The notes under the pieces are model-generated. The model searched no databases. It had not been told where the DNA came from and saw only the letters and a program-made list of their open reading frames with translations. The position numbers were made by a program, and so were the translations under genes. A stretch of DNA of 64,000 bases from Photobacterium salinisoli (GTDB taxonomy: Bacteria > Pseudomonadota > Gammaproteobacteria > Enterobacterales > Vibrionaceae). Below are positions 20,321-29,759 of this stretch, one piece after another. The stretch covers positions 1,860,001 to 1,924,000 of the forward strand of contig NZ_QZMS01000007.1 of assembly GCF_003614885.1 (NCBI RefSeq), in the 5' to 3' direction. Each line of letters opens with the position of its first letter. Position 1 is the first letter of the stretch.

Positions 20321-21559
20321 TTATTTGTCTTCTTCATCATCAATGCGCGTCAGCAATTGTTCGAATGCCTCACACATCGCATTGGGTGGCTGTCCGTCAT
20401 ATTTCTGTTGCCAGCTCAGGGCAAAGACCTGCTGCGGACTCACTTCCGACAAGCGCTGGTGCGCAAGCGAAGGCGTATCCTGTTGCTGACGATAATGCGT
20501 TGTTATTTTGGCCAGCCGGACGGCTTTCCCCTCCAGCGCCTGCAGCACTTTCTCTCGCAGCATCGCCTGAGGTTTATCAAGCAGCACCGGCACTTCCAGA
20601 TAAGGCTGGGTTTCTCTCGGGCTATCCTCGGTGGCTAACGCTTTCAGGGCCTTCAAGGCTTGCTCCAGCGGCTGAGGGTCAGCCGGGACTTTGAGCATAT
20701 CAACCACTCTGGGTACCGGGATCGGGGTAATATCCGACAGGCTTTCACCGTCAAGCTCCAGCACTACCACCTGGTGCTTGTAGTGGCGTTCAGACATCGA
20801 CAGGGGCAGCGGCGAGCCGCAATAACGTATGTGCTCTTTTTTCGCGACCCGCTGGGCAAGGTGCAGGTGGCCCAGCGCGGCATAGCAGAGATCATCGGGG
20901 AAGACGGACGCAGGCAGCGCATGCTGATTGCCTCCCAGCACCCGGCGCTCCGACATTTCAGACAACTGACCGGAAGCCATATAAACATGTCCCATGCCAA
21001 TCAGTGCCTGACCGGGCTGCCGAATCGCCCGGGCCGCATCGGTCACTTGCCGGTAGAGTATTTCGACCCCTTTGATCAGGCGATCATCGTCTTCGCCGAG
21101 ATCCTCTGTGCGCAAATCACTGCTGCGCAGAAACGGCACCGCCAGCACCCAGGCCGTTGTTGCGCCACTGCGGTTGGTCAGCGGTACCAGCAATCTGTCC
21201 ATGTCCAGCTGCCCCTGCTCATCACGGCTGATGCCCCCGACCAGATGCAGGTCAAAGGCTTTTAACAGTTCATGAGGTGCATCCAGCTTGCTGGGCGAAT
21301 CATGGTTGCCCCCCGTCATCACTACGTTCAGATCTGGCAGGCTTTTCGCTAACCTTGCCAGAAAACGGTACAGCATGCGCCAGGCACTGGCCGGGGGATT
21401 GGCGCTATCGAAAATGTCACCGGCCACCAGCAACGCATCGACCTGCTCACGTTCCAGCGTATCAGCCAGCCAGTCGAGAAACTGCTGATGTTCATAATCG
21501 CGCTGATAGCCATGCAATTGATGCCCGAGGTGCCAGTCTGAGGTGTGAAGTATTTTCAT
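20321..21559 (-). CDS. sbcD: SbcD, nuclease subunit of SbcCD
   Basis: 412 residues. Metallophosphoesterase with the metal-binding motifs TSDWHLGHQLHG (about 6-17), VAGDIFDSANP and TGGNHDSPSKL. A C-terminal capping region ends the protein. Mre11-like partner of SbcC for processing double-strand ends and palindromes. Transcribed with sbcC, and divergent from rdgC across about 250 bases. Confidence 0.96.
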   Translation of the reverse strand: MKILHTSDWHLGHQLHGYQRDYEHQQFLDWLADTLEREQVDALLVAGDIFDSANPPASAWRMLYRFLARLAKSLPDLNVVMTGGNHDSPSKLDAPHELLKAFDLHLVGGISRDEQGQLDMDRLLVPLTNRSGATTAWVLAVPFLRSSDLRTEDLGEDDDRLIKGVEILYRQVTDAARAIRQPGQALIGMGHVYMASGQLSEMSERRVLGGNQHALPASVFPDDLCYAALGHLHLAQRVAKKEHIRYCGSPLPLSMSERHYKHQVVVLELDGESLSDITPIPVPRVVDMLKVPADPQPLEQALKALKALATEDSPRETQPYLEVPVLLDKPQAMLREKVLQALEGKAVRLAKITTHYRQQQDTPSLAHQRLSEVSPQQVFALSWQQKYDGQPPNAMCEAFEQLLTRIDDEEDK

Positions 21560-21807
21560 GCCGTTAGTGTAAATACTGAGAGATCCAGAGAAAAGAGAAG
21601 TGCCGATTGTACCTCAGCCAGGTGCTGTCGCGGTCAGATCAACCGAAAAAAGTGCGACAGCCAGACACGATTTTCTGCCGCCAGCCCTCTGGCAGAGCGG
21701 AACAGCGATTTTCGCGTCCCTGTCAACGCGCACCGAACCTAGCATAGTGAGGCAACTTGGGTATAAGATTGTCGGCCCAATGCACACACCTAGGATCAGT
21801 CACAACT

Positions 21808-22722
21808 ATGCTGTGGTTTAAAAACCTGCTTACCTATCGCTTCAGTCGCGAGATTGCCTTCAAACCGGATGAGCTTGAGAAGCAACTGGAAGAATTCCGC
21901 TTTACCCCTTGCGGTAGCCAGGATATTCAGAAATTCGGCTGGGTTTCAGCACTGGGCAAACACGGTGATATGTATACTCACCTTGCCGGGGACAACATTC
22001 TGATCTGTGCCCGCAAAGAAGAAAAAATGCTCCCAGCCTCTGTCATCAAAGAATCTCTGAATGCCAAAGTAGAGATCCAGGAGAAAGAACAGGGCCGTAA
22101 GCTGAAGAAAAATGAAAAAGACACCCTGAAAGATGAGATCGTGATGGATCTGCTGCCACGTGCTTTCAGCCGTCAGAGCCATACTTTTGCACTGATCATG
22201 CCGGCGCAGGGGTTATTACTGGTGGATGCCGGCAGTTTCAAAAAAGCAGAAGATCTGCTTGGCTTATTGCGTAAATCGATCGGCAGCCTGCCGGTTGTGC
22301 CTGTGACTGTGGCTAAACCTGCGGCGCAGACACTGACCGAATGGGTACGATCCGGCCAGTCGCCGAACGGTTTTACCATAGGTGAAGAAGCCGAGCTGAA
22401 AGCCATTCTGGAAGACGGCGGCGTGATCCGCTGTAAGCAGCAGGATTTGAGCTGTGATGAAATTCTGGCCCACATCGAAGCAGACAAAGTGGTGACCAAA
22501 CTGGCCATCAACTGGCAGGAGCGCATTGATTTTGTGCTGGGCGATGATCTGTCACTCAAGCGTCTGAAATTTTCCGATGAGCTGAGAGAGCAAAATGACG
22601 ATATCGACCGCGAAGACATGGCTCAGCGTCTGGATGCCGATCTCTCATTAATGTGCGGCGAACTGTCCGCCATACTGCCAAACCTGTTTGAAGAATTGGG
22701 CGGCATGGAAGATCGCGTCTGA
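21808..22722 (+). CDS. rdgC: Recombination-associated protein RdgC
   Basis: 304 residues. Nucleoid-associated ring-forming DNA-binding protein that restrains RecA. The N-terminus [16 protein letters not shown] and the block [14 protein letters not shown] are typical. The frame extends to 21757, but ATG 21808 matches the family start. Placed beside sbcCD, it forms a recombination cluster. The 3' flank holds two palindromic elements. Confidence 0.95.
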   Translation: MLWFKNLLTYRFSREIAFKPDELEKQLEEFRFTPCGSQDIQKFGWVSALGKHGDMYTHLAGDNILICARKEEKMLPASVIKESLNAKVEIQEKEQGRKLKKNEKDTLKDEIVMDLLPRAFSRQSHTFALIMPAQGLLLVDAGSFKKAEDLLGLLRKSIGSLPVVPVTVAKPAAQTLTEWVRSGQSPNGFTIGEEAELKAILEDGGVIRCKQQDLSCDEILAHIEADKVVTKLAINWQERIDFVLGDDLSLKRLKFSDELREQNDDIDREDMAQRLDADLSLMCGELSAILPNLFEELGGMEDRV

Positions 22723-22778
22723 CAAGAGAGGGATGACAGGGCGATCACGCACAATCCGTGCTCGCTTCACCAACCCCA

Positions 22779-22853
22779 CCCTCCCCTTACCAAGGGGAGG
22801 GAATCATTGTGATTTCAGCGATTTCAGTTCGATCCCTCCCCCTTTTCAAGGGG
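22779..22853. repeat. Pair of REP-like palindromes
   Basis: Element 1: CCCTCCCCTT (22779-22788), loop ACC, AAGGGGAGGG (22792-22801), a perfect 10-bp stem. Element 2: CCCCTT (22839-22844), loop TTC, AAGGGG (22848-22853), with similar flanks (a GAA-rich sequence follows each). They lie between convergent rdgC and the NfeD gene and could also act in termination. Confidence 0.7.
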
Positions 22854-22876
22854 AAGAAATCGTTGCAAGCACTCGT

Positions 22877-23362
22877 TTAATCATGATTGACAGGTTTGAC
22901 CGTAAAGCGACCGACATCCACCGCGACAACTTCCACTTGCTGCCCTTTTTCCACCGGTCCGCCGTTGTAATCGCTGCTGAGTACCAGTTTCCAGCTGATA
23001 CCAGAATACTTCACTGTTCCCGGCTGTTCGTGGCTGAGGGCGGCATCAAGCCGGAATGTCAGGCCGATAAAATCACTGCTGATATTTTGTTTAGGTTTTT
23101 CCGCTTTCTGTGACCGTTTCAGCGGTTTCCACAACAGTAGCGTCAGTACGCCCGCGCCGATACCGCTGACAGCCACCAGGGCTGTCATAGTTTCAGGCAC
23201 CACACCAACCAGTGCCAGAGTACCGGTCAAGATGGCCGATACACCCAGGGCCAGCAATACGATAGTCGACAGCCCCAGCATCCAGACTTCGACGGCCAGC
23301 AGGATAAGGCCGATCACTATGGTCAGCTGAGCCGGACTCAGCCCAAAGAAATCCGCCATCAT
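22877..23362 (-). CDS. NfeD-like membrane protein
   Basis: 161 residues. Three or four hydrophobic segments lie in the first 80 residues (LTIVIGLILLAVEVWMLGL, VLLALGVSAILTGTLALVG and a third), followed by a C-terminal OB-fold domain (about 95-158). This is the short NfeD/YbbJ class that accompanies SPFH proteins. The start ATG at 23362 overlaps the stop of the SPFH gene (TAATG), so the pair is translationally coupled. Likely role: membrane partner of the QmcA-like protein. Confidence 0.85.
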   Translation of the reverse strand: MMADFFGLSPAQLTIVIGLILLAVEVWMLGLSTIVLLALGVSAILTGTLALVGVVPETMTALVAVSGIGAGVLTLLLWKPLKRSQKAEKPKQNISSDFIGLTFRLDAALSHEQPGTVKYSGISWKLVLSSDYNGGPVEKGQQVEVVAVDVGRFTVKPVNHD

Positions 23363-24345
23363 TAGTGTTCCTCTTGCGGGTCGGTCGCTTTAGCCGGGTT
23401 GCCCTGCTGACGGTTGAGCTGGTGAATTATGGTCATGGCTTCTGCCACTATGTTTGATGCAGAAGAAGAGGCATCAGGCAGCAGGACCACAGAAGATTCT
23501 TTCGCAATCGCTTCTCTGGCCTGAATGGCCTTGCCCGCCAGATCCAGCTGTATCGCCTTCTGACCTTCTTCGGTGGACGCCACCCGGCCGATAATCGCCA
23601 GTGCATCGGCTTCGGCTTTCGAGACCGCCAGAATAGCCTGTGCTTCACCTTCGGCTTTGAGAACCTGCTCAGATCGTTCTGCTTCTGCTGCCAGTACACG
23701 GGCCTGCTTCATACCCTCAGCAATGTTGATTTCGCTCTGGCGCTTACCTTCAGATTCAAGGATAACCGCCCGCTTTTCACGCTCGGCTTTCATCTGACGC
23801 TCCATGGCGTCCAGTACTGAACGTGGCGGCTCAATATCTTTGATTTCGTACCGCAGCACCTGAACACCCCATGGCAAGGCGGCATCGTTAATGGCAGACA
23901 CAATGGCGGTATTGAGATTCTCACGCTCTTCGAATGTCTTGTCTAAGTCCATTTTACCCACTTCACTACGCATAGTGGTCTGCGCCAGCTGGGTGACAGA
24001 AAAAATATAGTTGTCGACGCCATAGCTGGCCTTGTAAGGGTCGATCAGCTTGATATAGAGCACCCCGTCAACAATCAGCGAGATGTTATCTTTGGTAATG
24101 GCCGACTGGCTCGGAACATCGTACGCCTGCTCCTTCAGAGTCTGGGTGTAGGCAACCCGGTCAATCATAGGCACGATAAAATTCAGGCCCGCTTCCATGG
24201 TCTTATGGTATTTACCGAACCGTTCAACCACCACAGCCGTATTTTGCGGAACAAACTTAATAGCAGAACGCAGTATGACAATAACCAGTATTGCCATTAC
24301 TACCCAAATACTAAGCACAGACGAAATGACAGACGCTATATCCAT
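23362..24345 (-). CDS. qmcA: SPFH/band 7 membrane protein, QmcA-like
   Basis: 327 residues from ATG 24345; the frame reaches a TTG at 24363. One N-terminal membrane helix (VVMAILVIVILRSAIKFV) precedes the SPFH/band 7 domain (QNTAVVVERFGKYHKTMEAG) and an alanine/glutamate-rich coiled coil. It forms large oligomers in membrane microdomains and interacts with membrane proteases in E. coli. It is coupled to the NfeD-like gene. Confidence 0.9.
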   Translation of the reverse strand: MDIASVISSVLSIWVVMAILVIVILRSAIKFVPQNTAVVVERFGKYHKTMEAGLNFIVPMIDRVAYTQTLKEQAYDVPSQSAITKDNISLIVDGVLYIKLIDPYKASYGVDNYIFSVTQLAQTTMRSEVGKMDLDKTFEERENLNTAIVSAINDAALPWGVQVLRYEIKDIEPPRSVLDAMERQMKAEREKRAVILESEGKRQSEINIAEGMKQARVLAAEAERSEQVLKAEGEAQAILAVSKAEADALAIIGRVASTEEGQKAIQLDLAGKAIQAREAIAKESSVVLLPDASSSASNIVAEAMTIIHQLNRQQGNPAKATDPQEEH

Positions 24346-24647
24346 TTTTGATATCCAATTCAATGCATTAAAAAGAAACCGTTAATAAGTAAACTTAAAC
24401 GGCTGGGTCCCCTAACATTCATACCGCTAATGCAATGATTATGGAACAAGGTTCACACCAATAATCAGTATCTGTCATATTTTGTGCTCATTAATACCCT
24501 TAACAAGATTCAGGATATTTGCCAGATCCCCGCCTTCACAGTAAAATTCGCCCTCTGTTTTCCGCCTCCCATGAATTCACCCTGAGGGTGAGCAGGAGTG
24601 CGGCCTGATCTGACATCAGACTTTGACCCAAAAGGGAAACCCGAGTT

Positions 24648-26021
24648 ATGTTTAAACCTGAATTGCTATCGCCTGCCGGCAGCCTGAAGAATATGCGCTA
24701 TGCCTTCGCCTACGGTGCCGATGCCGTGTATGCAGGCCAGCCTCGTTACAGCCTGCGTGTGCGCAACAATGAATTCAACCACGACAACCTGAAGATAGGT
24801 ATCGACGAAGCCCATGCCCAGGGCAAAAAGTTCTACGTGGTATGCAACATTCAGCCGCATAACTCCAAGCTTAAAACCTTTATCCGCGATCTGACCCCGA
24901 TTGTCGACATGGGCCCTGACGCCTTAATCATGTCCGATCCCGGCCTGATCATGATGGTCCGGGAAAGCTTTCCAGACATGCCTATCCATCTGTCGGTACA
25001 AGCCAATGCGGTTAACTGGGCGACGGTAAAGTTCTGGTCAACACAGGGGATTGAGCGGGTGATCCTTTCCCGCGAGCTGTCGCTGGAAGAAATCGAAGAA
25101 ATCCGTGAACAGTGCCCGGACACCGAGCTGGAGATCTTTGTTCACGGGGCACTTTGCATGGCCTACTCAGGTCGCTGCCTGCTGTCTGGCTACATGAACA
25201 AGCGGGATCCCAATCAGGGCACCTGTACCAATGCCTGCCGCTGGGAATACAATGCGGAGACTGCCAAAGAAGACGATGCCGGCCAGATTGTCGAAGTACA
25301 GCCAGCCGCTTCTGCTGTACAGATGCAGGATGTCGCGCCCACACTGGGTGAAGGCAAACCGACCGATCAGGTTGTCTTGCTGAGCGAAAGCCACAAGCCG
25401 GATGAAAAGATGGCGGCGTTTGAAGATGAGCACGGCACCTATATCATGAACTCCAAAGATCTTCGTGCGGTTCAGCATGTTGAACGCCTGAGCAAAATGG
25501 GGGTACATTCGCTGAAAATTGAAGGCCGCACCAAGTCTTTCTACTACTGTGCCCGCACGGCGCAGGTGTACCGTAAAGCGATTGATGATGCAGCAGCCGG
25601 CAAGCCGTTTGATGAAAGCCTGATGTCGACGCTGGAAAGCCTGGCTCACCGCGGGTACACAGAAGGGTTTCTGCGTCGTCACACCCATGATGCTTACCAG
25701 AATTACGATTATGGTTACTCTATATCGGATAACCAGCAGTTCGTGGGTGAGTTCACCGGCAAGCGCCGCGGTGCGCTGGCAGAAGTCGAAGTCAGAAATA
25801 AATTTCTGGTCGGTGACAGTCTGGAGGTGATGACACCAAACGGTAATGTCACCTTTACGCTGGAACACATGGAAAACCGTAAATCCGAAACCATCGAAGA
25901 TGCCAAAGGCAGCGGGCATTTCGTGTTTATTCCTGTTCCGGAAGATCTTGCGCTACCGTTCGCGTTACTGATGCGCAATCTGGAAGCCGGTGCTACCACC
26001 CGTAATCCTAACGCGGCCTGA
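24648..26021 (+). CDS. trhP: tRNA 5-hydroxyuridine synthesis protein TrhP (YegQ), U32 peptidase family
   Basis: 457 residues, close to E. coli YegQ (453), with near-identical blocks such as MFKPELLSPAGSLKNMRYAF, FVHGALCMAYSGRCLLSGYM and NQGTCTNACRWEY. The conserved cysteines in those blocks are likely iron-sulfur ligands. TrhP makes 5-hydroxyuridine at wobble position 34 of certain tRNAs, a precursor of cmo5U/mcmo5U. A ferredoxin gene lies 0.6 kb downstream on the same strand. Confidence 0.95.
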   Translation: MFKPELLSPAGSLKNMRYAFAYGADAVYAGQPRYSLRVRNNEFNHDNLKIGIDEAHAQGKKFYVVCNIQPHNSKLKTFIRDLTPIVDMGPDALIMSDPGLIMMVRESFPDMPIHLSVQANAVNWATVKFWSTQGIERVILSRELSLEEIEEIREQCPDTELEIFVHGALCMAYSGRCLLSGYMNKRDPNQGTCTNACRWEYNAETAKEDDAGQIVEVQPAASAVQMQDVAPTLGEGKPTDQVVLLSESHKPDEKMAAFEDEHGTYIMNSKDLRAVQHVERLSKMGVHSLKIEGRTKSFYYCARTAQVYRKAIDDAAAGKPFDESLMSTLESLAHRGYTEGFLRRHTHDAYQNYDYGYSISDNQQFVGEFTGKRRGALAEVEVRNKFLVGDSLEVMTPNGNVTFTLEHMENRKSETIEDAKGSGHFVFIPVPEDLALPFALLMRNLEAGATTRNPNAA

Positions 26022-26034
26022 CCGGCTTCTGTTC

Positions 26035-26069
26035 GCCACCGTATTGCTGATCCTCTGCAATACGGTGGC
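26035..26069. terminator. Long hairpin after trhP
   Basis: Perfect 13-bp stem GCCACCGTATTGC (26035-26047) / GCAATACGGTGGC (26057-26069), 9-base loop, no T-tract. It separates trhP from the convergent small gene. Confidence 0.5.
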
Positions 26070-26072
26070 AGA

Positions 26073-26246
26073 CTAACTACTCACCGTCACATTGGGAATA
26101 TCTGAGCATTTGATAGGAATAGTATACCGCACACCCTGCTGTACCATTTCCTGCTGGCACACAGGCTCTGTCGTTACTTCCGTCCATCCCCAACCCAGTA
26201 AGATAGAAACAACGATCAACGCTATGGGGTCTAATCGCACCTTCAT
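26073..26246 (-). CDS. Small single-span membrane protein, 57 residues
   Basis: The ATG at 26246 is preceded by a strong GGGGGAG 6 bases upstream. The protein has a basic start MKVRLDP, one hydrophobic helix (about 8-21, IALIVVSILLGWGW) and a polar tail with two cysteines (C29 and C47). I do not recognise the family. The good ribosome binding site and sensible topology argue that it is real. It could be periplasmic-facing with a disulfide. Confidence 0.6.
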   Translation of the reverse strand: MKVRLDPIALIVVSILLGWGWTEVTTEPVCQQEMVQQGVRYTIPIKCSDIPNVTVSS

Positions 26247-26606
26247 TAACCACTCCCCCGCATAATCCAGAAGCCACTGAACACAGTGGCCATTGATATA
26301 ATGCACTCAATTTCAACAATAATGTCGGATGCCGCTTTGTCAGCCATGGCACAATAACCGACATTGCCAGAACACTATTGATTTGCGGCTGGGGAATAAA
26401 CAACGTTAAATCACTAAATTAGACCGTTCTTGGCGATAACATACCCGTTTCCCCAAGTTATTGGGCGTTCCTGACTTCTGTGCTACACTTTTCGCCGCTT
26501 TAACTCCTTTCATTTTCTTGGGGAGATATCACAAAGCGCAGTTAACCGGCAAAGGATCGCATACCCGCTTTACCCTGTGACAAGAACCTCCTCGGATGTA
26601 AAAATT

Positions 26607-26861
26607 ATGGCTTTATTGATTACAGACAAATGCATCAACTGTGACATGTGCGATCCCGAATGTCCGAACGATGCCATCAGTATGGGGGCAGAGATCTATG
26701 AAATTGATCCTGACCGCTGCACCGAATGCAAAGGCCATTACGACAAACCGACCTGCCAGTCAGTGTGCCCGATCAATAACTGCATTATCCTCGATCCCGC
26801 ACATGTCGAGACCGAGGATCAGTTGCTTGAGAAGTTTGTGATCTTGCAGGGAATGGCGTAA
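26607..26861 (+). CDS. yfhL: 2[4Fe-4S] ferredoxin, YfhL family
   Basis: 84 residues. The first cluster motif CINCDMCDPECPNDAI is at 9-24. The second, C-x2-C-x8-C-x3-C type with an insertion (RCTECKGHYDKPTCQSVCP), is typical of YfhL/Alvin ferredoxins. The C-terminal helix ends in ILQGMA. The frame opens at 26577, but ATG 26607 gives the family start MALLITDKC. Cytosolic electron carrier. It ends 5 bases from the convergent mepA stop. Confidence 0.95.
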   Translation: MALLITDKCINCDMCDPECPNDAISMGAEIYEIDPDRCTECKGHYDKPTCQSVCPINNCIILDPAHVETEDQLLEKFVILQGMA

Positions 26862-26866
26862 CTGCG

Positions 26867-27850
26867 CTACTGAGACTGCGCCTTGAATTCGCGCTGCTCT
26901 TTGGCGTATTTATCCCTGTCTGCATTCTGAGCAGGGGCATTCAGCATAGCCATACACCCCGCAGGCGGCAGAGGTTTCAGCACAGGCCGTTTCTTAACCG
27001 GCTTGGCACTGGCCGTTTTCTTTTCAGAAGCCGGTTTGGGTTGCCACGAAAGCAGTTCCGCACCACAGCCCTCGCCCGGAGGCGGCGGTAACTGTTCCTT
27101 GCATTGCAGGCTTCCCTGCGGACAATGCAGACGAACATGAAAATGATAGTAATGCCCCCACCAGGGTCTTACCTTGCGCAGCCAGCTGCGATCTGTCCAT
27201 TGCGCTTCACACAGCTGTTTTTTGATGACAGGGTGAACGAATATGCGCGCCACATTATCATCCGATGCTGCCAGCTGGATCAGGTTCGCCTGGCTGGACG
27301 ACCAATTGTCTTTCATAATGCGATATGCCTTGAGATCAACCATAGGCAAAGGTTGCAGTTCAGGCAGCGCCTGTTGAGAGGCAGGTTGATCTAAAGTCGT
27401 CAGCCAGATATCGGCATCCAGCCCGGTCTGATGGCTGGCATGCCCTGAGCGAAACCGGCCGCCGCGCGGCATGGCGATATCACTGACCAGCAAATTACCC
27501 AGCTGCAATTTTTTTGCTTTCGCCGACAATTGCTCCAGAAAAGTAATCATGCTCTCATGACCATAATATCGCCCGCGCTCCGATCTGACCCTCTGATAAC
27601 CTTCTCCCTGTTCGGGCAACACTTTCGCACCGGCCAGACAGCCATTGCTGTAACTGCCAATTGACTGCGGACTGCCTGCGGTCGGGGCACGAAACTGCTC
27701 CCAGGGCGTCGCGGCAGCCTCAGTGCTCAGGCCGCCGACCACACAAAGCAGAGTAACAAGCACAGCACATCGCTTGCCACCTTCCGAAAAACAGTGCCTT
27801 ACAACACCCAAAGATTGCAAAAGGGCAAATTGACTATTTACGCTGAACAC
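26867..27850 (-). CDS. mepA: Penicillin-insensitive murein endopeptidase MepA
   Basis: Periplasmic LAS-type metallopeptidase that cuts D-Ala-meso-DAP crosslinks. About 327 residues from a GTG at 27850; the start is uncertain because several alternatives exist upstream of the signal peptide (KRCAVLVTLLCVVGGLSTEA). Catalytic motifs: RSGHASHQTGLDADIW (zinc ligands) and WWGHYYHFHVRLHCP. The C-terminal extension is proline- and lysine-rich with extra cysteines. It is longer than E. coli MepA (274). Confidence 0.92.
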   Translation of the reverse strand: MFSVNSQFALLQSLGVVRHCFSEGGKRCAVLVTLLCVVGGLSTEAAATPWEQFRAPTAGSPQSIGSYSNGCLAGAKVLPEQGEGYQRVRSERGRYYGHESMITFLEQLSAKAKKLQLGNLLVSDIAMPRGGRFRSGHASHQTGLDADIWLTTLDQPASQQALPELQPLPMVDLKAYRIMKDNWSSSQANLIQLAASDDNVARIFVHPVIKKQLCEAQWTDRSWLRKVRPWWGHYYHFHVRLHCPQGSLQCKEQLPPPPGEGCGAELLSWQPKPASEKKTASAKPVKKRPVLKPLPPAGCMAMLNAPAQNADRDKYAKEQREFKAQSQ

Positions 27851-28232
27851 CAGGCGCCACCTTGTAATAATTTGCGATCATAGTCACATAAGCATACACC
27901 ATAGGGCTGACTTTATTTGCTGTTCAAGATTGAGACTGGTGTGTGCTGTGCTCCCTGCCGTGCCAGACGCGCTAAACCGCCATGTACAGCTTTTCTTTCA
28001 TCTGCCAGCTCTGTCTTGTACAGCATTTCATGCAAAAGGATCATGGCAACCCAATCGAATATAAATCATTGATATGTAATGAATGTTCAGCTTGTACAGC
28101 TTTTTGACCATTGCAACCCAAAAGCTCATCACTGGGTATCATTTCTTTCCATTCATCGCTGAGACGTACCCGGCTAATTCTGCCCTGCCTCACTGACAGC
28201 ATGCACCCGCAACAGAACATTACTGCTGAGGC
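27851..28232. other. 382-base intergenic region with TGTACAGC repeats
   Basis: No convincing gene. TGTACAGC occurs at 27983-27990, 28017-28024 and 28093-28100, each followed by a T-rich stretch, and GCAACCCAA occurs twice (about 28046 and 28124). It lies between mepA and the minor pilin genes. Its function is not evident. Confidence 0.6.
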
Positions 28233-28631
28233 TTAATGAAGGGGAAACCGCATTTGGGTCTGAAGGATAATTCGCTGAGGCTGGTGCCAACGATCCTGCC
28301 AGCTTGCCTGTACAGCCACTGTTGAGATGCCCCCCGGCTGTGTCGCTCCCTGTACCACAGCCTCCACACGGATAGTGGTGCCATGAACAACATGCTGCTC
28401 TGTGTGCGTTCCCTGTCCCAACGGCGGATCCGCGCGCAATGTTTCTAAGTGTGATTCCGCCAGATTGACCGCGGATAGCATGATCAGGGCATTATCTGCC
28501 TGTATGTTGAGATAAGCATGCAGCTTCATCAAACCTGCCAGACCGACACTGACCAGCATGAGCGACACCAGCACCTCCATCAGGCTGAACCCTGACTGTT
28601 TTTTCAGTACCGGCTTTATTGAATCAGACAT
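28233..28631 (-). CDS. pilV: Type IV pilus minor pilin PilV-like
   Basis: 132 residues from ATG 28631. The class III prepilin signal KKQSG|FSLMEVLVSLMLVSVG has the cleavage glycine and Glu at +5. A hydrophobic helix and a small C-terminal beta domain follow. Minor pilins prime assembly of the pilus and sit at its tip. It overlaps the upstream PilX-like gene by 8 bases and is the last gene of fimT-pilW-pilX-pilV. Confidence 0.85.
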   Translation of the reverse strand: MSDSIKPVLKKQSGFSLMEVLVSLMLVSVGLAGLMKLHAYLNIQADNALIMLSAVNLAESHLETLRADPPLGQGTHTEQHVVHGTTIRVEAVVQGATQPGGISTVAVQASWQDRWHQPQRIILQTQMRFPLH

Positions 28632-29169
28632 CACGCCAGGATCCCCGCAACCAGCGAACCTGATATACCGGCCTCTCCAGCGCCTGTGGCAAACTGCCCA
28701 AAGCAACGCACGCTTGCGCTTCCCCGCCCGATAGCGCCACAGCCTCGGCGCTGCACAAGCTCACAACGGCAATTTGCCAAAGCCTGACCCTGGCCCTGCC
28801 GGCAACCAGGGCTTCAGCACTCACCTGATACCGGCCTTCCGGCAAAGGCTCAACCCGGACCGTCAAATGCCGATCACCTTGTGCAGGCAGGCAGACCGCT
28901 GACCCGCCATCAGAAAACACCCCTGGCTCAGTACTCACCGGCTGACGCTGATAATGCTCGGTTATCAGGCCAAACCCGCAGGCCAGCCCGCCTTCTGCCA
29001 GCCAGAATGCCTGCCGTGAAAATACGGTATTCTGGGCGCGCTTGACTTGATAAAAGCTGGTGCTGTAGCTGGTCAGCACAAAGACCATGGCCACAGACAG
29101 CATCAGACTGGTCACCAGCAAGGTGCTCATACCCTGCTGGGCCCTGACATCGCCACACTGAGAGTTCAT
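28624..29169 (-). CDS. pilX: PilX-like minor pilin/assembly protein
   Basis: 181 residues from ATG 29169. It starts with RAQQGMSTLLVTSLMLSVAM, the PilX N-terminal membrane segment, followed by the SRQAFWLAEGGLACG block typical of PilX. The start overlaps the pilW stop (TGATG). Cysteines in the C-terminal half may form disulfides. Confidence 0.75.
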   Translation of the reverse strand: MNSQCGDVRAQQGMSTLLVTSLMLSVAMVFVLTSYSTSFYQVKRAQNTVFSRQAFWLAEGGLACGFGLITEHYQRQPVSTEPGVFSDGGSAVCLPAQGDRHLTVRVEPLPEGRYQVSAEALVAGRARVRLWQIAVVSLCSAEAVALSGGEAQACVALGSLPQALERPVYQVRWLRGSWRDV

Positions 29170-29759
29170 CACGGATTCCTGACCGTCAGCGCCATCGTTT
29201 CATCAAGCTGCGCTGAGCCATCCGATGATGAGACAGAAAGACGAACAGACAACCGCTGACCCGGAACGCCATCGGTCAGGTAACTATCAGATCGAACCTG
29301 CCAGCCGGTCACTGTCATCCAGCGCGAATCCAGCAGTGCCTGTCCGCCCTGACATGCCTGCGCCGGGGCCGGAAAAGAATCGTGCGACGAACGCACTCTT
29401 AACTCACCGTCCTGCGGGTAGTACGCCTTCACCACGGCACGGCCAGCCAGCTCGTAAGTCAGTACCAGACAGTCTCCGGCCACCACCTGTACCGTGTCCG
29501 TCGCCCCCTGCAGCAAAAGCGGTATCCCCGGCTCTGTTGCCTGATAACCAGCCCGACGCACATCCCCCGACAACATTCGCCAGGCATCCTGCACATCCTG
29601 AGCCAGAATCAGATGCAGCGAACGGCTCAGTGCCGCCTGTTTACCTGCCATCAGCAAGTGCACCAGCAAAGACAGCACCATCAGGCTCAACCCGGTCGCT
29701 ACCGTCAGCTCTGTCAGGCTGAACCCGCCCTGCTTGCTCAGACGTTCAGCACCGGGCAT
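29169..29759 (-). CDS. pilW: PilW-like minor pilin
   Basis: 196 residues from ATG 29759. The prepilin peptidase site is SKQGG|FSLTELTVATGLSLMV with Glu at +5. The frame is open further upstream, but ATG 29759 puts the signal in the usual position. It overlaps fimT by 14 bases and pilX by 1. Role: minor subunit of a type IV pilus used for twitching, adhesion or DNA uptake. Confidence 0.82.
   Translation of the reverse strand: MPGAERLSKQGGFSLTELTVATGLSLMVLSLLVHLLMAGKQAALSRSLHLILAQDVQDAWRMLSGDVRRAGYQATEPGIPLLLQGATDTVQVVAGDCLVLTYELAGRAVVKAYYPQDGELRVRSSHDSFPAPAQACQGGQALLDSRWMTVTGWQVRSDSYLTDGVPGQRLSVRLSVSSSDGSAQLDETMALTVRNP

Noticed and set aside
26077..26403. 108-codon frame overlapping the small membrane protein
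   Set aside because: Overlapping frame without a ribosome binding site; the 57-residue frame has the better start.
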